Notes: generated by a model from the sequence alone, not told the origin. 64,000 bases of DNA from Marinobacter oulmenensis (GCF_014201735.1 NZ_JACHFE010000005.1:186001-250000); one strand, 5' to 3'; shown: positions 25,883 through 34,999, numbered from the stretch's first letter. Numbers and translations are program-made.

Positions 25883-27198
25883 CTGATATCCAATTGGCCT
25901 TCAGCATGATGGGCGTGCTGCTTCTGCTCATGGGCCTGCGCATTCCCATTGCGCTGGCCATGCTGGGCAGTGGTGCCCTGGGCTACGTTCTGCTGGCCGG
26001 CTTCCCGGCCCTGCTTCAGTACCTTGGCACGGCTCCGGTCACCAAGTTCTCCACCTACGACCTGTCAGTGGTGCCGCTGTTTCTGCTGATGGGCGAGCTG
26101 GCTACCCGGGCGGGGATCACCACGGAGCTGTTCCGCACCTGCAACAAGTGGGTCGGGCAGATGCGGGGCGGCCTGGCCATGGCATCAGTGACCGGGTGTG
26201 CGGCTTTCGGCGCTATCTGCGGGTCGTCACTGGCCACAGCCTCCACCATGGGCAAGGTTGCCCTGCCGGAAATGAAGCGGCTGAACTACGCCGGCGGGCT
26301 TTCTATCGGGTCCCTGGCGGCCGGGGGCACCCTCGGTATCCTGATTCCCCCGTCCATGGTGCTGATTATTTACGCGGTGCTGACCGAGCAGAACATCTCC
26401 AAGATGTTCATGGCGGCGTTCATACCGGGCTTTCTGGCAGCATTCGGTTACATGCTGGCGATTGCCATCTATGTCCGCCTGTTTCCGGAGGCCGGTCCCC
26501 GGGGTGAAAAGACCACCTGGCGGGAGAAATTCCGTTCCACCGGTAACGTCTGGCACATCACCGTCATCTTCCTGATTGTCCTGGGGGGCATCTATCTGGG
26601 CTTCTTTACGCCCACGGAGGCCGCTGCAGTCGGGGTGTTCCTGACTGCCATTCTGGCGTTCTGGCACGGCAAGATGGGACTGGCGATGTTCCGTGAAAGC
26701 CTGGTGCGTACTGCCATTTCCACCGGCATGATTTTCTTCATCGTTTTTGGTGCCGACATGTTCAGTGTCTTTATCGCGCTGTCCCGGCTGCCCGATGTGG
26801 GCGTTGACCTGATCCAGGGTTCCGATCTCTCGCCCTACACCATTCTGGTCCTGATGCTTCTTACCTATCTGGTGATGGGGTGCTTCCTGGACAGTCTGGC
26901 GATGATCCTGCTGACCATTCCCATCTACTACCCGATGGTGATGGCCATGGATTTCGGCATCCCCGCTGCGGACGTTGGTATATGGTTTGGTATACTCGCG
27001 CTCGTGGTCGTGGAAGTTGGACTTATCACACCCCCGGTGGGTATGAACGTATTCATTATCAAATCCTTTGACCCCACGATATCACTGAAGGATGGCTTTA
27101 AAGGCGTGGTGCCTTTTCTTATGTCTGATGTTGTCCGGGTTGGACTTTTGGTGGCCTTTCCACCCATTACACTGGGGCTGGTCCACCTTCTTTCCTGA
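25879..27198 (+). CDS. TRAP transporter large permease (DctM), system 2
   Basis: The 439-residue membrane protein carries G-S-S-L-A-T-A-S and G-I-L-I-P-P-S near residues 115-155 and a V-G-L-I-T-P-P-V-G-M-N-V motif near 380. It forms the Na+-driven channel with DctQ. Compared with system 1 the sequence is clearly homologous but divergent, so the two systems probably have different ligands. The MarR gene follows after 41 bases. Confidence 0.93.
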   Translation: MTDIQLAFSMMGVLLLLMGLRIPIALAMLGSGALGYVLLAGFPALLQYLGTAPVTKFSTYDLSVVPLFLLMGELATRAGITTELFRTCNKWVGQMRGGLAMASVTGCAAFGAICGSSLATASTMGKVALPEMKRLNYAGGLSIGSLAAGGTLGILIPPSMVLIIYAVLTEQNISKMFMAAFIPGFLAAFGYMLAIAIYVRLFPEAGPRGEKTTWREKFRSTGNVWHITVIFLIVLGGIYLGFFTPTEAAAVGVFLTAILAFWHGKMGLAMFRESLVRTAISTGMIFFIVFGADMFSVFIALSRLPDVGVDLIQGSDLSPYTILVLMLLTYLVMGCFLDSLAMILLTIPIYYPMVMAMDFGIPAADVGIWFGILALVVVEVGLITPPVGMNVFIIKSFDPTISLKDGFKGVVPFLMSDVVRVGLLVAFPPITLGLVHLLS

Positions 27199-27239
27199 CA
27201 TATACACTGTCCTGAATCACTATGAACCATGGAGGTCCG

Positions 27240-27701
27240 ATGGGCGTCGCTGCCAAGAAAACCATTTCCCCGGAGGAGGAACCCGTCAACTTCGGGGTGC
27301 TTGACCACATGCTGGGTTACAAGCTCCGTCGGGCACAGTTGACCTTCTTCAATAGCTTTTCAGCGGCCTGTTCGGACCTGGGCATCAGCCCGGGTCTGTT
27401 CGGCGTCCTGGTAGTAGTAAAGGAGAATCCGGGCCTGACCCAGACAGCGGTTGCCAAGGCCCTGGCCAATGACCGTTCCGCCATGGTGGGAGCAGTCGAC
27501 AAACTCGAGCAGATGAAACTGATTGAACGCCGGCCTTCCAAGAAGGACCGACGGTCCTACGCCCTGTTCATGACCCGGTACGGTCTGGAATTCATCGAGA
27601 AACTAACCCAGCGTGTTCGTGAGCAGGAAGAGCAGCTCTATAAGCTTTTGAAACCCGGTGAGAAAGAAACCCTTCTTTCAATCCTGGACAGGTTCGACTG
27701 A
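27240..27701 (+). CDS. MarR-family regulator, probable hydroxycinnamate-CoA-responsive repressor
   Basis: The 153-residue protein has a MarR winged helix: the recognition region T-Q-T-A-V-A-K-A-L near residue 66 and the wing K-K-D-R-R-S near 100. An excellent GGAGGT site lies 6 bases before the ATG at 27240, which was chosen over 27222. MarR proteins of this kind (FerC, CouR, HcaR) repress ferulate or coumarate genes and release DNA on binding the CoA thioester. Three matching half-site arrangements in nearby promoters fit that role. Confidence 0.82.
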   Translation: MGVAAKKTISPEEEPVNFGVLDHMLGYKLRRAQLTFFNSFSAACSDLGISPGLFGVLVVVKENPGLTQTAVAKALANDRSAMVGAVDKLEQMKLIERRPSKKDRRSYALFMTRYGLEFIEKLTQRVREQEEQLYKLLKPGEKETLLSILDRFD

Positions 27702-27754
27702 ATTCAACGCCAGGTACGGATTTTTCTCCCGCACACAGATGCGCCCTGTCAGCC

Positions 27755-27782
27755 GAAAAAAGTGGCGGCCAGAAGGCCGCCC
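27755..27782 (-). terminator. Rho-independent terminator of the LysR gene
   Basis: On the minus strand a perfect 7-bp stem GGCGGCC / GGCCGCC around TTCT is followed by ACTTTTTTCGG. It lies about 100 bases past the stop of the minus-strand LysR gene and between the two convergent regulators. Confidence 0.8.
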
Positions 27783-27883
27783 AGAGGGGTGCAACAACGA
27801 CTATGAACACAGTGACAGTGTGGTCGCTTTGCACCGGATAGGGAAATTGAATGTTACGCTCAGCCATTCAAAAAAAGCATAGA

Positions 27884-28807
27884 TCAGTTTTTACCCACAG
27901 GATTCAGTTCACCTTCCCTGCCGCCAAGCTCCCTGAGAAAGTCAATGAACACCCGGGTTTTCCCGGGCATCAGTGATCGCTCCGGATAGATCACGGACAG
28001 AACCGCAGCGGTGTCCTGGAAGCGGACATTTTCGAACACCCGAACCAGTTCTCCGGTTTCCAGATGCCGACGGCAGTACTGTTCTGGAACAAACGAGACC
28101 CCACCCCCGTTCAGGATATATTCGCGAACCAGCAATGGGTCATTGGCGTGAATCATCCGGTCACGGAGATTCAGTCGCTGGGTGCGTTTGCCCACATTTA
28201 CCCGGACCTGACGATCGCCATAGCGTTGCTCACAGATCTGCACGTGAGGTAGCGGATCGACGGAGTCCGGGCCGAGGCCATGACGGCGGGCATACTCCGG
28301 CGTGGTCACCCAGATCAGTCGGCCATGGTATAGAGGAAGCGAGATCAGTTCCGAGTCGGTCAGCGCGCCGACCACCACCGCCACATCGATTTTTTCACGG
28401 ATGATATCCACAGTATGGCTGGTCAGAATCAGTTCCAGCTCGACAGCCGGAAACCGGGCATGGAAAGCCGGTAACGCCGGGGCGACAAATTCCCGGGCGA
28501 ACGCCACCGGCAGGGCTGCGATCAGACGCCCGCTTGGCGAAGCAGTCATGCCCGACATGACCGCGTCTGCAGCATCCACCTGCTCAATGATGCGACGGGC
28601 GTGTTGATAAAACGTCTTCCCCTCCTGGGTCACCTGAACGTTCCGGGAATTTCTCTGTAACAGGCGCACACCCAGGGCATCTTCCAGCCTGGAAAGGGAC
28701 TTGCTGACGGTAGACTTGGACATGCCCAGTCTCGTGGCAGCCGGGGTGATCCCCCCGGTATCCACAACGGCCACGAATACCGGTGCATCATCAATGGACC
28801 ATTTCAT
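27884..28807 (-). CDS. LysR-family regulator next to gallate dioxygenase
   Basis: The 307-residue regulator has a normal single HTH (T-P-A-A-T-R-L-G-M-S-K-S-T-V-S-K-S near residues 18-38) and a standard effector domain. It is of the CrgA/AaeR-like branch by general appearance. It is divergent from the gallate dioxygenase, with a perfect palindrome between them, so it probably controls that gene and itself. Effector unknown; gallate or a ring-fission product is the natural guess. Confidence 0.88.
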   Translation of the reverse strand: MKWSIDDAPVFVAVVDTGGITPAATRLGMSKSTVSKSLSRLEDALGVRLLQRNSRNVQVTQEGKTFYQHARRIIEQVDAADAVMSGMTASPSGRLIAALPVAFAREFVAPALPAFHARFPAVELELILTSHTVDIIREKIDVAVVVGALTDSELISLPLYHGRLIWVTTPEYARRHGLGPDSVDPLPHVQICEQRYGDRQVRVNVGKRTQRLNLRDRMIHANDPLLVREYILNGGGVSFVPEQYCRRHLETGELVRVFENVRFQDTAAVLSVIYPERSLMPGKTRVFIDFLRELGGREGELNPVGKN

Positions 28808-28820
28808 GGTTCCTCGTTAT

Positions 28821-28838
28821 TGTTTCTTAATGGAAACA
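28821..28838. promoter_or_regulatory. Perfect dyad between LysR gene and gallate dioxygenase
   Basis: TGTTTCTTAATGGAAACA is a perfect inverted repeat (TGTTTC-N6-GAAACA) 14 bases upstream of the LysR start and 86 bases upstream of the dioxygenase. It fits the T-N11-A rule for LysR operators. A related TGTTTACCAAAC lies at about 28859-28870. Confidence 0.6.
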
Positions 28839-28923
28839 GTGCATCCCATTTTGCTGTATTGTTTACCAAACTGACAAGCCCTACCGTGAGTGGCTCCACA
28901 ACAATCAATAACAGGAGCACATC

Positions 28924-30177
28924 ATGGCGACGATCATTGGCGGTATTGGTGCCTCTCACTCACCCACCATCGGTTATGCGGCAGATACCAATAAATCCGG
29001 TGACCCGGCGTGGGCCCCGATTTTCGAGGGCTTCCGTGAGGTCCAGCAATGGGTGGAAAAACGGGAGATTGATGTTCTGTTCATGATTTTCAATGATCAC
29101 ATTACATCGTTCTTCTTCGACCACTATCCCGCCTTTGCACTGGGTGTGGATGACAGCTACCAGACCGCTGACGAAGGCGGCGGGGCCCGCAATTTCCCGG
29201 CTGTCAAAGGTCAGGCGGCACTGGCCCGTCACATTGCAGAATCACTGATGATGGATGAGTTCGATCTTTCCGTTTTCCAGAAGAAGCCCCTGGATCACGG
29301 CTGCTTTTCGCCACTGTCCATGATCTGCCCCGATGCCGGGGCCTGGCCCGGCAGCATCATTCCTTTCCAGGTTGGCGTCCTCCAGTGGCCCGTTCCCACG
29401 GCTAACCGGTGCTACAAGCTGGGCAAGGCGTTGAGACGGGCCATTCACTCCTATCCAGAAGACCTTCGGGTGGCGATAGTGGCCACCGGCGGACTGTCGC
29501 ACCAGGTCCATGGTGAACGCTGCGGATTCAATAACGAGGAATGGGACCAGCGCTTTCTCGATCTGCTGGAAAACAAACCCGAACAGCTAGCAGCAATGCG
29601 CATTGCTGAATACGCGGAACTCGGCGGGTACGAGGGGGCCGAGGTGATTATGTGGCTGATCATGCGGGGCGCGCTGTCGGATCAGGTCAGAAAGGTTCAT
29701 TCCGTCACCTATCTGCCTTCGATGACCAATATTGCAACGGTGATCTACGAGGATATCGGCCCGACACCGTCAACGGACGCTGCCGAAAAGCACCGCAGGC
29801 TGATGGGTCACCAGTTGTCGGGTGTGGAAAAGCTTGAGGGAACCTACCCGTTCGACCTTGAAACCAGTCACCGTGCCTATCGGATCAACGATTTCCTGCA
29901 CCGACTGATTGAGCCCGGGCACCGTCGCCGTTTCCTCGAGGAACCGCAAACCCTGTTCGAGGAGTTCAGGCTGACGGAGGAAGAACAGACGATGATTCGG
30001 GAACGCCGCTGGATAGATATGATTCGCTATGGGGTCATTTTCTTTTCCCTGGAAAAAATGGGTGCGGTTGTTGGTGTGTCCAATCCCGAGATCTACGCCA
30101 GCATGCGGGGCGAAGACCTGGAAACCTTCCAGAAAACCCGCAACGTTTCCATGAAGTACTCTGTCGGCCAATCCTGA
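28924..30177 (+). CDS. galA: Gallate dioxygenase (fused LigB-LigA domains)
   Basis: The 417-residue protein joins a LigB-type catalytic domain (residues 1 to about 275) and a LigA-like C-terminal domain (about 300-400), the architecture of GalA/DesB gallate dioxygenase. Fe(II) ligands are His12 (A-S-H-S-P), His59 (F-N-D-H) and Glu240 (G-A-E-V-I-M-W), with catalytic His193 (L-S-H-Q-V). It opens gallate to 4-oxalomesaconate, which feeds the galD-ligJ-ligK products of the main cluster. An AGGAG site precedes the ATG. It is followed by an MFS carrier after 78 bases. Confidence 0.92.
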   Translation: MATIIGGIGASHSPTIGYAADTNKSGDPAWAPIFEGFREVQQWVEKREIDVLFMIFNDHITSFFFDHYPAFALGVDDSYQTADEGGGARNFPAVKGQAALARHIAESLMMDEFDLSVFQKKPLDHGCFSPLSMICPDAGAWPGSIIPFQVGVLQWPVPTANRCYKLGKALRRAIHSYPEDLRVAIVATGGLSHQVHGERCGFNNEEWDQRFLDLLENKPEQLAAMRIAEYAELGGYEGAEVIMWLIMRGALSDQVRKVHSVTYLPSMTNIATVIYEDIGPTPSTDAAEKHRRLMGHQLSGVEKLEGTYPFDLETSHRAYRINDFLHRLIEPGHRRRFLEEPQTLFEEFRLTEEEQTMIRERRWIDMIRYGVIFFSLEKMGAVVGVSNPEIYASMRGEDLETFQKTRNVSMKYSVGQS

Positions 30178-30255
30178 GACTTTCCATCATCATGCCGTCC
30201 CTGTAGTGTTTCCATTCCGGACTTACGGTGAACACCACAGGGACAACAACAGTTC

Positions 30256-31485
30256 ATGACGGAGCCTGTCGAGGCAAGACACCCGGCCGTAGTGGCCAGA
30301 TCCCCCGCCGTTTCCCCCGACATTGTGGTACTGATCGCGGGCATCACCGCCGCCCTGCACGTGGGTAAGCTGCCGCCTGCCATACCCGCCCTGCAACAGG
30401 CATTGGGCATCTCTCTGGTGCAATCCGGTTTCCTTTTGTCCCTGGTTCAGTTGGCGGGCATGCTCGGTGGCCTGATGATCAGTCTTCTGGCGGACTCGGC
30501 GGGCCTGAGGCGCAGCATCATGGCCGGGCTGGGGTTGCTGACCGTGGCCAGCCTGGCCGGCGGCTGGGCACAATCCGGTGAGGCTCTGCTCTGGTTAAGG
30601 GCCCTGGAAGGTCTGGGTTTTCTGCTGGTCACGCTATCGGCACCGGCCTTGATTCGCCAGCTGGTGGCGCCGGAAAACCTCAGTCTGCGCCTGGGATGGT
30701 GGAGCTGCTATATGGGTCTGGGCATGGGCTCGGCCCTGCTGCTGGCGCCCTGGATTCTCGACACCCTGGGCTGGCAGGCCTGGTGGTGGCTTCTGGCTGC
30801 ACTGACCGCCGTGGTTCTTGGCACCGTCTGGCGATCCGTACCAGCCGATAGCACTCACCAGTCCGGTGTCAGGCCCGCCCTCGGTCATATGCTGGCGAGG
30901 TTGTGGACAACGCTGAGCCATTCCGGGCCCTGGTACCTGGGGATAACCTTTGCCATGTACGCCGGCCAGTGGCTGTCAGTGGTTGGCTTTCTCCCGTCGA
31001 TTTATACACAGGCCGGAATCAGTGGTACCCGACTGGGTGTTCTGACCGCGCTGGTAGCCCTGGTGAACGCCGCCGGTAATGCTGTGGCAGGCAGACTCAT
31101 GCACCGTGGTATCCCGCCGATACACCTGCTGACAACGGGTTTCCTGTGCATGGCGTTGTGTGCCTTTCTGGCCTTCAGTAACTGGACCGGCTCACCGGTA
31201 CTGAAATACCTGGCGGTCCTGATGTTCTCCGGCATTGGCGGCATTGTGCCCGCCAGCCTGTTTGCGCTGTCAGTCCAGGTTGCACCGGACCGGCATACCA
31301 TACCAACAACCGTCGGCTGGATGCTCCAGTTCTCAGCACTGGGGCAGTTCGTGGCACCGCCTGCCTTCGCTACGCTGGTTGCATGGGCCGGCGGCTGGCA
31401 ATGGAGCTGGACGCTGTCGCTGGTCACCTCCGCGGCTGGTCTTGGCTTTGCCCTGCTCACCGTCAGAAAAACCGCCACACACTAG
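30256..31485 (+). CDS. MFS transporter, possible gallate carrier
   Basis: The 409-residue protein has about 12 predicted membrane segments and a short N-terminal cytoplasmic tail. A motif-A-like loop (S-L-L-A-D-S-A-G-L-R-R) follows the second segment. It is co-directional with gallate dioxygenase and probably co-transcribed, so uptake of gallate or a related acid is a reasonable guess. Its stop overlaps the convergent LysR stop at a CTAG. Confidence 0.83.
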   Translation: MTEPVEARHPAVVARSPAVSPDIVVLIAGITAALHVGKLPPAIPALQQALGISLVQSGFLLSLVQLAGMLGGLMISLLADSAGLRRSIMAGLGLLTVASLAGGWAQSGEALLWLRALEGLGFLLVTLSAPALIRQLVAPENLSLRLGWWSCYMGLGMGSALLLAPWILDTLGWQAWWWLLAALTAVVLGTVWRSVPADSTHQSGVRPALGHMLARLWTTLSHSGPWYLGITFAMYAGQWLSVVGFLPSIYTQAGISGTRLGVLTALVALVNAAGNAVAGRLMHRGIPPIHLLTTGFLCMALCAFLAFSNWTGSPVLKYLAVLMFSGIGGIVPASLFALSVQVAPDRHTIPTTVGWMLQFSALGQFVAPPAFATLVAWAGGWQWSWTLSLVTSAAGLGFALLTVRKTATH

Positions 31486-32393
31486 TTGCCCACATCCGTG
31501 GCGTCGTCAAACACCTCCACCAGGTAATCAATCATCGCCCGGACTTTCAGTGGCAGGCGCCGGTCCGGCGCGAACAGTACATGCAGCCCCCCCAGATCCA
31601 CCAGCGGTTGATCCAGTTCCAGTGCCACCAGTTCCCCGCTGGCCAGAGCATCAGCAACAATGAAATGGGGCTGATAGATGACCCCCTGCCCCCGGACAGC
31701 CGCCGCAAGCAGGGCATCTCCGTTGTCTGCCTTGAGGTTGCCCTTGACCGGCACCTGAATCCCGCCGTCATGGCCGAACCGCCATACCCCGTTGCCCTGA
31801 ACCGGTGACAGGGTATAGCTCAGGCAGTTATGACCGGAGAGATCTGCCACCCGCTCCGGTCGGCCGTGCTTTGCCAGGTACTCCGGCGAGGCGCAGATTC
31901 TGAGAGGGAAATTGCCCAGACGGCGCGCCCGAAGATCGCTGTCCGCCAGATGTCCGACACGGATAACCAGGTCCCAGCCGTCCTTGAGCAGATCCTTTCG
32001 GCTGTCACTCAGGCCAAGCTCTACTTCCACCATCGGGTAGCGTCGGGTAAACCCCGGCAACAGCGGCGCAATAAACCGGGTTCCGAAAGACAGGGGTACA
32101 TTCATCCGCAATCGGCCCACGGCCTGGTGCCCCTGCGCCGACACATCCGATTCCGCCTCGTCCAGTTCCTGCAGTATGCGCTGACAGGCCTCCAGGTATT
32201 CGGCACCGGTATCGGTCAGTGTCAGTTGTCGGGTGGTGCGGTGGAGCAGCTTCACACCCAGCCGGGCCTCCAGCGCGTCCACGTGCTTGGTTGCCATCGC
32301 TGGCGACATCGACAACGCCCGTCCCGCAGCCGACAGACTGCCCAGGGCTGCTGCCTGCGCAAACACCCGCATTCCGGTGAACCGGTCCAACAT
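31482..32393 (-). CDS. LysR-family regulator divergent from the DODA-type dioxygenase
   Basis: The 303-residue protein opens M-L-D-R-F-T-G-M-R-V-F and has an HTH with S-P-A-M-A-T-K-H near residues 30-37, like the YafC/DsdC-neighbour group. The effector domain is complete. It lies divergent to the dioxygenase at 32508 with a dyad immediately upstream of its own start, so control of that gene is likely. Confidence 0.88.
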   Translation of the reverse strand: MLDRFTGMRVFAQAAALGSLSAAGRALSMSPAMATKHVDALEARLGVKLLHRTTRQLTLTDTGAEYLEACQRILQELDEAESDVSAQGHQAVGRLRMNVPLSFGTRFIAPLLPGFTRRYPMVEVELGLSDSRKDLLKDGWDLVIRVGHLADSDLRARRLGNFPLRICASPEYLAKHGRPERVADLSGHNCLSYTLSPVQGNGVWRFGHDGGIQVPVKGNLKADNGDALLAAAVRGQGVIYQPHFIVADALASGELVALELDQPLVDLGGLHVLFAPDRRLPLKVRAMIDYLVEVFDDATDVGN

Positions 32394-32396
32394 CTA

Positions 32397-32415
32397 TTTA
32401 ACACTCATAGTTAAA
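32397..32415. promoter_or_regulatory. Candidate LysR operator
   Basis: TTTAAC and GTTAAA are inverted around a 7-base centre (ACTCATA), four bases upstream of the LysR start and inside the divergent region with the dioxygenase gene. It fits an autoregulatory LysR site. Confidence 0.5.
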
Positions 32416-32507
32416 ACTGTTCCCAAATAATAGCAGGTTCTCTACCAATAGAAGGGAAGCTAGAGTGAAGGGAGTCTATTCGATGAACGTCATCTGAGGG
32501 GGAACCC

Positions 32508-33329
32508 ATGCCTGTGGAAAACCAGCCAACCGCGACCCAGCCGGTCTACTTCATCCCCCATGGCGCCGGTCCCTGCTTCTTCATGGAGTGGCGCCCGAAG
32601 GATGCCTGGGATGGTATGGCCCGCTTTCTGGGTGGCATCCGGAACCAGTTGCCCGAGCCACCCAAAGCCATTCTGCTGGTCTCTGCCCACTGGCAGAGCG
32701 AGACTTTTCGCGTCACCAGTGGTTCGCAACCCGAGCTGATCTACGACTATTACGGCTTTCCCGAACACACCTATCAGCTGACCTATCCCGCTCCGGGTTC
32801 ACCGGCACTGGCAAACAGTGTCCATCAGGCGCTGGAACAGGCCGGGCTGGGTGTCCATGAAGATCCGTCGCGGGGGTTCGATCACGGCATGTTCATTCCC
32901 CTGAAACTGATGTTCCCGGAAGCCGACATCCCGGTGGTGCAACTGTCACTGCGCTATGACCTGGATCCCCAGGCCCATCTTCAGGCTGGCCAAGCTCTGT
33001 CGGCGCTGCGGCAACAGGGCGTCCTGATTGTGGGCAGCGGCATGAGTTTCCACAACATGCGCGGCTACGGGGATCCACGCTTTACACCACTGTCGAAGGA
33101 GTTCGATCAGTGGCTGAACCGGACCGTGGCTGACCAGCCGTCGGAAAGACTCTCTGCTGTGCAGCACTGGACCCAGGCGCCCCACGCCCGGCACTGCCAT
33201 CCCCCTCGTGAGGAAGAACACCTGCTGCCCCTGATGGTGGCGACCGGCGCCGCCGGGGCCGATCCGGGCCGGCAGGTCTATTCCGAAAAAGTACTCGAAA
33301 CCTGGTTGTCAGCCTTTCGTTTCGGCTGA
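32508..33329 (+). CDS. DODA-type extradiol ring-cleavage dioxygenase (LigB superfamily)
   Basis: The 273-residue protein is like YgiD and plant 4,5-DOPA dioxygenase. Metal-site histidines are visible in I-P-H-G-A-G near residue 20, S-A-H-W near 60 and F-D-H-G near 125, with S-G-M-S-F-H-N near 180. E. coli YgiD binds zinc and has weak DOPA cleavage activity, so the true substrate here is open. A GAGGGGGAAC stretch serves as ribosome site. It probably forms a unit with the cytochrome gene 36 bases downstream. Confidence 0.87.
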   Translation: MPVENQPTATQPVYFIPHGAGPCFFMEWRPKDAWDGMARFLGGIRNQLPEPPKAILLVSAHWQSETFRVTSGSQPELIYDYYGFPEHTYQLTYPAPGSPALANSVHQALEQAGLGVHEDPSRGFDHGMFIPLKLMFPEADIPVVQLSLRYDLDPQAHLQAGQALSALRQQGVLIVGSGMSFHNMRGYGDPRFTPLSKEFDQWLNRTVADQPSERLSAVQHWTQAPHARHCHPPREEEHLLPLMVATGAAGADPGRQVYSEKVLETWLSAFRFG

Positions 33330-33365
33330 CACCAACGTCTTTACCCATTCTTCAAGGAGCTCATC

Positions 33366-33887
33366 ATGTTTCAGGACACCCGGCAAACCTACGGCACGCT
33401 CAGCAAATCCCTGCACTGGCTGATGGCGGTACTGGTGGGATGGCAGTTGCTCAAGTTCGGAGACCGGATTGCCGACGGTGAACACTGGGTCGGGCAGACG
33501 CTGGTGCCCTGGCATATCTCCATCGGCACATTGCTGCTGGTGCTCATCGTGATCCGCCTCGTCTGGGCCCTTCAACAGCGCAATCGTCGTCCCGAGCCCG
33601 ACCCGGCACTCCGAACATTCGTCAAAGCCGGTCACGGGCTGCTCTACGCCGTGCTGCTGCTGATGCCTGTTACCGGCATCCTGGTGATGGTTGGAGGCGG
33701 TTATGGGCTGTCAGCCTTCGGTATGCAGCTTATCGCCGAAGGTGAAGAAGTGGCCTGGGCCTCCACCCTGGGCGGGCTCCATTCTCCCCTGGCCTGGGCA
33801 CTGACCGCTCTGATCGCCGGTCACATCGTGATGGCCCTGTTCCATCACTTCGTGAAAAAGGACGAGACACTCAGGCGGATGGTGTAA
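33366..33887 (+). CDS. Cytochrome b561
   Basis: The 173-residue protein has four membrane segments with heme-ligand histidines in S-L-H-W-L near residue 17, W-H-I-S near 50 and two later segments (G-H-G-L-L, G-H-I-V). It is a diheme quinol-oxidising b561 of the bacterial CybB type, moving electrons from quinol to periplasmic acceptors. An AAGGAG site precedes the ATG. Its 3' end overlaps the convergent nitronate monooxygenase gene by 17 bases. Confidence 0.9.
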   Translation: MFQDTRQTYGTLSKSLHWLMAVLVGWQLLKFGDRIADGEHWVGQTLVPWHISIGTLLLVLIVIRLVWALQQRNRRPEPDPALRTFVKAGHGLLYAVLLLMPVTGILVMVGGGYGLSAFGMQLIAEGEEVAWASTLGGLHSPLAWALTALIAGHIVMALFHHFVKKDETLRRMV

Positions 33888-34947
33888 CAAGCCCGGCTTC
33901 ACGGGCCAGACATCCGATCAGTTCACCCGCAGGCAATTCACGTGCCTGCGGGGCACCCTGGCCGGCCCAGTATCCGGCGAACGCCAGGCTGTCCGCTGCC
34001 CTGGCTGCGGCAATCAGTGCTTTGCCTGCATCGTAGGCGATGGGATAGTCCGGCAGCTCGGGCATATCCGGTCTGTCTATCCCGGTATGGAAACGGTTCA
34101 CGATGCCACGGGCGGGACGCCCGGAAATCACACGGGTGATCCGGGTTTCGCGACAGTGCTCACTCCTGAGCGTCGCCCGGTAGCCGGCATCCGCCCCGGA
34201 TTCCGGACACAGAATAAACGCCGTCCCCAGTTGAGCACCGGCTGCGCCGGCTGCCATGACCGAACGGATGCCCTGGCCATCCATCAGGCCTCCGGCGGCA
34301 ACCACCGGCACTTTCGCCTCACGGCTGATCAGTCGGGTCAGCGGGAGCGTAGTGAGTAACCGGTCCCCTGCCTCGGGTTCGAATACACCGCGGTGCCCGC
34401 CGGCCTCGGCCCCCTGGGCCACAATCACATCAATCCCCGCGGCCTCGATAATCCCCGCTTCCTCCGGTGTGGTGGCACAGCCAAAGGTGACAATGCCGGC
34501 CTCACGAAGGGACTTGACCCATGCCCTGGGCGGTACGCCAAAGTGAAAGCTGACCACCGCTGGCCGTTCTTCCAGAAGCATATCCAGAACGACGCGATCC
34601 TCGTTGAAACTCCGGTAGGGTGTGGACAACTTTGATGGCGGTACCGCACCGAACTCTTCAAAAACCGGTTGCAGATAGTCGATCCAACGCTGCTCTCTCT
34701 CCGGGTCAGCAACGGCTTCGCGATGGCAGAACACGTTGGCATTGAACGGCTTGTCGGTCAGAGCACGGGTATCCCGGATCATCTGTCGCGCCTTTTCCAC
34801 GGAACTGGCCCCTATCCCGAGGGACCCCAGGCCACCGGCATTCGAAACCGCCGCCGCCAGTTCCGGCGTGGCAATACCGGCCATGGGGGCCTGGATGATG
34901 GGATATTGGATGTTCAAAAGGCGGGTCAGGGAATTGGAGAGGGTCAT
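33871..34947 (-). CDS. Nitronate monooxygenase (2-nitropropane dioxygenase family)
   Basis: The 358-residue TIM-barrel flavoprotein opens with Y-P-I-I-Q-A-P-M-A-G and carries Q-G-A-E-A-G-G-H-R-G near residue 190, the catalytic His region of class I nitronate monooxygenases, and the FMN-phosphate segment V-V-A-A-G-G-L near 235. It oxidises propionate-3-nitronate-like compounds. The link to aromatic catabolism is unclear; it is divergent from a LysR gene that probably controls it. Confidence 0.88.
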   Translation of the reverse strand: MTLSNSLTRLLNIQYPIIQAPMAGIATPELAAAVSNAGGLGSLGIGASSVEKARQMIRDTRALTDKPFNANVFCHREAVADPEREQRWIDYLQPVFEEFGAVPPSKLSTPYRSFNEDRVVLDMLLEERPAVVSFHFGVPPRAWVKSLREAGIVTFGCATTPEEAGIIEAAGIDVIVAQGAEAGGHRGVFEPEAGDRLLTTLPLTRLISREAKVPVVAAGGLMDGQGIRSVMAAGAAGAQLGTAFILCPESGADAGYRATLRSEHCRETRITRVISGRPARGIVNRFHTGIDRPDMPELPDYPIAYDAGKALIAAARAADSLAFAGYWAGQGAPQARELPAGELIGCLAREAGLVTPSA

Positions 34948-34982
34948 GATGTTATCTATTGCTCAAAGGTGATTCTTTCAAT

Positions 34983-34999
34983 ATTCTCTATTTAAGAAT
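34983..34999. promoter_or_regulatory. Candidate LysR operator between nitronate monooxygenase and LysR genes
   Basis: ATTCT and AGAAT are inverted around CTATTTA in a very AT-rich 82-base divergent spacer. Spacing fits the LysR T-N11-A pattern. Confidence 0.4.
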
